Origin: CAYRGE01 sp964423985
Lineage (GTDB): Bacteria; Patescibacteriota; Minisyncoccia; Phycocordibacterales; CAYRGE01
DNA length: 9,243 nt
Reading direction: 5' to 3'
Assembly: GCA_964423985.1 (NCBI GenBank)
Contig: CAYRGE010000021.1
Coordinates: 1 to 9,243, forward strand
Shown: positions 7,122 through 9,243 of the stretch, piece by piece
How the letters are laid out: each line of letters starts with the position of its first letter
Position numbering within the stretch: position 1 is the first letter of the stretch
Program-made: the position numbers and the translations under genes
Notes under the pieces: model-generated
The model's input: the letters and a program-made list of their open reading frames with translations, nothing else
Database searches by the model: none
What the model was told of the DNA's origin: nothing

Positions 7122-7736
7122 TTATCTGCTGTAATATTCAAGAACAGCTTTTAAATTAAAGGTGGATTCTAGAACATCAAACTTTGGAGAGCCTTCTATT
7201 TTTGCTTCAAATTTTTTATGATCAAGTGTCATCCATTTAGGCTGTTTGTAAGCCTCTAGTTTTTCAGCCAACTCAACTATCATCGGGCTTTTTTTTATGC
7301 GATCCTTAATTGAAACAGAATCTCCTGCTTTTACTTTATATGATGGTATGTTTACTCGTTGTCCGTTTACTTTTATATGTCCATGCGAAACCATCTGTCG
7401 TGCATGTATTCGCGAACTAGATAACCCTAATCTGTAAACAACATTATCAAGCCTTTTTTCAAGGCTCTCGTAAAGATAATCTGAAGGAGCAACATCTCTC
7501 CTTGATACAGCTCTCTTTACATAATTAGAAAACTGTTTTTCGTTTATTCCATATGTAAAACGAACCTTCTGTTTTTCAAGGAGTTGTTGCCCGTATTCTG
7601 AAACATTCCGTCTCCTACCTTGTTTACTTTTAAACAAGTTTTTAGATGGTGTCATTTCAAACTTCTCAGAGCAACATTTTTCAAAAATCCTGTCTCCTAC
7701 TCGTCGGCAAATTTTATATTTTGGTCCAATCTTCAT
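7122..7736 (-). CDS. rpsD: 30S ribosomal protein uS4 (S4)
   Basis: uS4 is a primary 16S rRNA binder that starts assembly of the 30S body and guards decoding accuracy. In E. coli it also represses the alpha operon. The 204 residues show the N-terminal GPKYKICRRVG (4-14), LLEKQKVRFTYGINEKQF (52-69), the S4 RNA-binding domain starting at RLDNVVYRLG (95-104) and running through HGHIKVNGQRVNIPSY (118-133), and the end EYYSR. Zinc-type uS4 has four N-terminal cysteines. Here only Cys10, Cys21 and Cys22 are present, with Tyr7 where the first Cys would be, so zinc binding is probably lost. It lies 48 bases after rpsK and just before rpoA. Confidence 0.98.
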   Translation of the reverse strand: MKIGPKYKICRRVGDRIFEKCCSEKFEMTPSKNLFKSKQGRRRNVSEYGQQLLEKQKVRFTYGINEKQFSNYVKRAVSRRDVAPSDYLYESLEKRLDNVVYRLGLSSSRIHARQMVSHGHIKVNGQRVNIPSYKVKAGDSVSIKDRIKKSPMIVELAEKLEAYKQPKWMTLDHKKFEAKIEGSPKFDVLESTFNLKAVLEYYSR

Positions 7737-7784
7737 AATTTATATTAATGCTATTATATTTTTACGACTACTTAATTAAAACAA

Positions 7785-8219
7785 CTACACTCTCCTTGCT
7801 TTACGACGCCTTGGTCCATTATGTGGTACTGGTGTTTTGTCGCAAATACTACTAATATCTATCCCTTTACCTGCAAAAGCCCTAATGGACGACTCCCGTC
7901 CTGGCCCAACCCCTTTTACCACGACAGCAACACTCTTGATTCCAATTATTTTAGCCTTTTCTCCTATTATTTCACCAACCTTGGCTGCAGCGAACGGAGT
8001 TCCTTTTTTAGCTCCTTTAAATCCGAGTGCACCACTTGAAGATGCTGTTAGTGCTCCCCCTTTTTTATCTGTCAAAAGAAGTCTTGTATTATTATAAGTT
8101 GACTGTATGTGAAGAATTGCTGATTCAATTCTTTTTTTTGAAGTACGCAAAAGAGATCGACTAACCAGACCATGGTCAACCCCTCCTCCTGTTTTTTTTA
8201 CAATTCTTTTCTTACCCAT
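7785..8219 (-). CDS. rpsK: 30S ribosomal protein uS11 (S11)
   Basis: uS11 lies on the platform of the small subunit near the E site and the Shine-Dalgarno helix. The 144 residues have a basic variable head (1-30), HIQSTYNNTRLLLTDKKGG (37-55), GFKGAKKGTPFAAAKVGE (66-83), the glycine-rich VKGVGPGRESSIRAF (101-115), and the conserved ending TPVPHNGPRRRKARRV (129-144). The family core and end are complete, with an N-terminal extension longer than in E. coli. It starts 21 bases after the rpsM stop and ends in TAG. No Shine-Dalgarno sequence is seen. Confidence 0.98.
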   Translation of the reverse strand: MGKKRIVKKTGGGVDHGLVSRSLLRTSKKRIESAILHIQSTYNNTRLLLTDKKGGALTASSSGALGFKGAKKGTPFAAAKVGEIIGEKAKIIGIKSVAVVVKGVGPGRESSIRAFAGKGIDISSICDKTPVPHNGPRRRKARRV

Positions 8220-8240
8220 AATTATGTATTTTAATAAGTT

Positions 8241-8621
8241 TTATTTTTTATCAACCTTAGACTTTCCAGAACCCATGGTTTTTCTAACATTTCCACGAAC
8301 AGTTCGTGAATTTGTTTTTGTGCGCTGCCCACGAGAAGGTAATTGTTTGGAATGTCTTGTTCCTCTATATGATTTAATATCCTTAAGTCTCTTTATGTGC
8401 ATAGACACCTCTCTTTTCAGATTGCCCTCAAGTGTCATCTCCTCTATTACCTTGCGAATATCATTCTCCTCTACTTTTGACACATCTTTGGGTTTTTTAC
8501 CAAAATCAACCGACGCTTCTTTTAATATACTGTGCGCTCGCACCCTGCCAATACCATATATCGCCGTTAGGCCAATTTCTAGTCGTTTATTTTCTGGGAT
8601 AGTTATACCTAGTAGACGCAT
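8241..8621 (-). CDS. rpsM: 30S ribosomal protein uS13 (S13)
   Basis: uS13 is in the head of the 30S subunit, bridges to the 50S, and its tail touches P-site tRNA. The 126 residues carry MRLLGITIPENKRLEIGLTA at the start, the helix-hairpin-helix IYGIGRVRAHSIL (21-33), and IKSYRGTRHSKQLPSRGQRT (82-101) followed by KTNSRTVRG. A short Lys/Gly/Ser tail ends the protein. It begins 23 bases after the rpmJ stop, in the standard rpmJ-rpsM-rpsK-rpsD-rpoA order. The leader is a run of A/T without a Shine-Dalgarno sequence. Confidence 0.98.
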   Translation of the reverse strand: MRLLGITIPENKRLEIGLTAIYGIGRVRAHSILKEASVDFGKKPKDVSKVEENDIRKVIEEMTLEGNLKREVSMHIKRLKDIKSYRGTRHSKQLPSRGQRTKTNSRTVRGNVRKTMGSGKSKVDKK

Positions 8622-8644
8622 AATGTGTTAATTAAAAAAAATTA

Positions 8645-8758
8645 TTACCCTTGTCTTTGTTTATGTCGTGGATTTTCACAAATAACATGCACACGACCTT
8701 TTCTTCGTACTGTTTTACATTTTGGACAAATTTTTTTTACTGATGTTTTTACTTTCAT
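8645..8758 (-). CDS. rpmJ: 50S ribosomal protein bL36 (L36), zinc-ribbon form
   Basis: bL36 is a tiny zinc-binding protein of the large subunit that packs against 23S rRNA. The 37 residues are exactly the family size and begin MKVKTSVKKICPKCKTVRRK. The zinc ligands are Cys11, Cys14, Cys27 and His32 (C-x2-C-x12-C-x4-H), so this is the C+ form, and the end HKQRQG is typical. I chose the ATG at 8756-8758. The frame continues upstream to 8857, but that part has no homology pattern and covers structured leader RNA. It is the only gene here with a clear Shine-Dalgarno match: AGGA at 8769-8766, seven bases before the ATG. Confidence 0.97.
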   Translation of the reverse strand: MKVKTSVKKICPKCKTVRRKGRVHVICENPRHKQRQG

Positions 8759-8765
8759 AAATGAT

Positions 8766-8769
8766 TCCT
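8766..8769 (-). promoter_or_regulatory. Ribosome binding site of rpmJ
   Basis: AGGA on the minus strand lies seven bases before the rpmJ ATG and supports that start over the longer upstream frame. It is the only clear Shine-Dalgarno element among the 13 genes. Confidence 0.65.
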
Positions 8770-8774
8770 GGTCT

Positions 8775-8802
8775 TTAATACACGAGGTATTAACTCTATA
8801 CC
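8775..8802 (-). other. Two competing hairpins just upstream of the rpmJ ribosome binding site
   Basis: On the minus strand TTAATAC (8793-8787) pairs with GTATTAA (8781-8775) around a 5-base loop. GGTAT (8802-8798) pairs with ATACC (8790-8786) around a 7-base loop. They share bases 8787-8790 and cannot form together. The first ends five bases before the AGGA at 8769. Confidence 0.45.
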
Positions 8803-8811
8803 AACTTTTTG

Positions 8812-8844
8812 ACTTAAAAGCCAGGGGTTTTAAGTTGTTCCCCT
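8812..8844 (-). ncRNA. Predicted H-type pseudoknot in the infA-rpmJ leader
   Basis: Minus-strand order: stem 1 5' arm AGGGG (8844-8840), loop AACA (8839-8836), stem 2 5' arm ACTTAAAA (8835-8828), stem 1 3' arm CCCCT (8827-8823) with no gap, loop GGC (8822-8820), stem 2 3' arm TTTTAAGT (8819-8812). All 13 pairs are Watson-Crick. The arms interleave as in a classical H-type pseudoknot with stackable helices. Opening the terminal A-U of stem 1 would relax the 3-nt loop. It lies 53 bases upstream of the rpmJ ATG, where a ribosomal-protein leader could regulate the operon. Confidence 0.55.
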
Positions 8845-8881
8845 TAAATTTACTCAAAACTAAATTATATAGCTTCGTTAC

Positions 8882-8910
8882 AGTATATACTAATTATAAT
8901 CGTTTTACAA
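8882..8910 (-). promoter_or_regulatory. Promoter at the infA 3' end driving rpmJ and the alpha operon
   Basis: On the minus strand a -35 box TTGTAA (8910-8905) and a -10 box TATACT (8887-8882) are 17 bases apart. The -35 box lies in the last infA codons. Transcription would start near 8875, giving a leader of about 117 nt that holds the pseudoknot and hairpins. A second TATAAT at 8869-8864 lacks a matching -35 box. Confidence 0.55.
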
Positions 8911-9112
8911 TCCTACCCTTACCTCCATAAGGATCTTTCAAAACCTCTACTTTGTCTCCTACTAATATTTTGATACGATGAATTCTCATCTTGCCAGAAA
9001 GGTAAGCTATTTGTACTTCTCCATCATCAAACTCAACGCGGAACATAGTATTTGGAAGTGCTTCAAGCACTGTGCCCATAGCATGTAAATCTTTTGTTTT
9101 ATTTGTTGTCAT
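8894..9112 (-). CDS. infA: Translation initiation factor IF-1
   Basis: IF-1 is a small OB-fold protein that occupies the ribosomal A site during initiation and assists IF-2 and IF-3. The 72 residues match the family length and show GTVLEALPNTMFRVEFDDGE (13-32), AYLSGKMRIHRIKILVGDKV (36-55), and the ending DPYGGKGRIVKRL (60-72). The ATG at 9110-9112 is preceded by an A-rich leader without a Shine-Dalgarno sequence. It is the first gene after a terminator and has its own promoter, then is followed by rpmJ after a 135-base structured gap, the common infA-rpmJ-rpsM order. Confidence 0.98.
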   Translation of the reverse strand: MTTNKTKDLHAMGTVLEALPNTMFRVEFDDGEVQIAYLSGKMRIHRIKILVGDKVEVLKDPYGGKGRIVKRL

Positions 9113-9157
9113 TTATTTATTGTCTTTGTATTTTGTATTTTGAATAACAATATCAAT

Positions 9158-9186
9158 ACCTTATCAAAATATACCAAGTTGGTCAA
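9158..9186 (-). promoter_or_regulatory. Promoter for infA, extended -10 type
   Basis: On the minus strand TTGACC (9186-9181) is one mismatch from the -35 consensus. After 17 bases comes TAAGGT (9163-9158), preceded by TGA, which makes an extended -10 (TGnTAnnnT). The start would be near 9151 with a leader of about 38 nt. An 11-base palindrome, ACCAAGTTGGT (9173-9183), sits in the spacer and touches the -35 box. It could be an operator or chance. Confidence 0.6.
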
Positions 9187-9197
9187 TCATTTTTAAT

Positions 9198-9236
9198 AAA
9201 AAAACTATTACCTCGCAGTGTACTCATAGTTTTTTT
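9198..9236 (-). terminator. Terminator of the operon upstream of infA
   Basis: Perfect 11-base arms (9226-9236 and 9198-9208) flank a 17-base loop. On the minus strand the 5' arm begins with seven As and the 3' arm ends with seven Ts, the layout of an intrinsic terminator that can work in both directions. It lies just upstream of the infA promoter, so a unit to the right of the window probably ends here. Confidence 0.6.
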
Positions 9237-9243
9237 GTTTTAT

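Noticed and set aside
8759..8857. 33-residue N-terminal extension of rpmJ
   Set aside because: bL36 is about 37 residues, the AGGA site sits right before the inner ATG, and the extension covers the pseudoknot.
1..9243. Alternative genetic code (UGA = Gly, as in Gracilibacteria)
   Set aside because: No in-frame TGA occurs in any gene, and conserved glycines are encoded by GGN.
1..9243. CRISPR array, insertion sequence, prophage or defence system
   Set aside because: No regularly spaced repeats, transposase motifs or accessory genes. Every long frame on the coding strand is a conserved housekeeping gene.

Overview
The window is AT-rich and almost fully coding. All 13 genes lie on the minus strand, so transcription runs from high to low coordinates. 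It looks bacterial and most like a Candidate Phyla Radiation (Patescibacteria, perhaps Parcubacteria-type) genome. The pointers are a compact translation/chaperone cluster, a short uL13 (114 residues), a uS4 with a degraded cysteine set, AT-rich leaders almost without Shine-Dalgarno sequences, and a 100-N scaffold gap typical of a metagenome assembly. The lineage is inference; the gene identities are firm.

Layout in transcription order. (1) 9243-9113: an inverted repeat with a T-run that should end an upstream operon, then a sigma70-type promoter for infA. (2) 9112-5492: infA, rpmJ, rpsM, rpsK, rpsD, rpoA, rplQ, i.e. initiation factor IF-1, bL36, uS13, uS11, uS4, RNA polymerase alpha and bL17, the classic alpha operon. 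A second promoter overlaps the 3' end of infA. It would drive a leader of about 120 nt before rpmJ, and this leader contains a previously unlabelled H-type pseudoknot. (3) 5437-4625: rplM and rpsI (uL13 and uS9), preceded by a hairpin whose arms resemble DnaA boxes and followed by a terminator-like hairpin. (4) 4488-677: grpE (GTG start), dnaK and dnaJ, the complete Hsp70 machine. dnaK has its own well-formed promoter directly after a terminator-like repeat that overlaps the grpE stop. (5) 645-1: the 5' part of a PlsC-type acyltransferase gene that runs off the window.

rpoA contains 100 Ns (6667-6766). The 12 bases before the gap are identical to the 12 bases after it. Collapsing that overlap gives one continuous 338-residue alpha subunit with no missing conserved residues, so the gap is an assembly artefact and the gene is intact.

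The genes form a growth module: initiation (IF-1), ribosomal proteins of both subunits, the polymerase subunit that nucleates RNAP assembly, and the chaperone trio that folds new proteins. I found no mobile element, CRISPR array, tRNA, rRNA or defence system. The most unusual content is in the intergenic RNA: the pseudoknot before rpmJ, the overlapping hairpins after rpsI, and the DnaA-box-like hairpin before rplM. No stretch above 300 bases lacks a gene.
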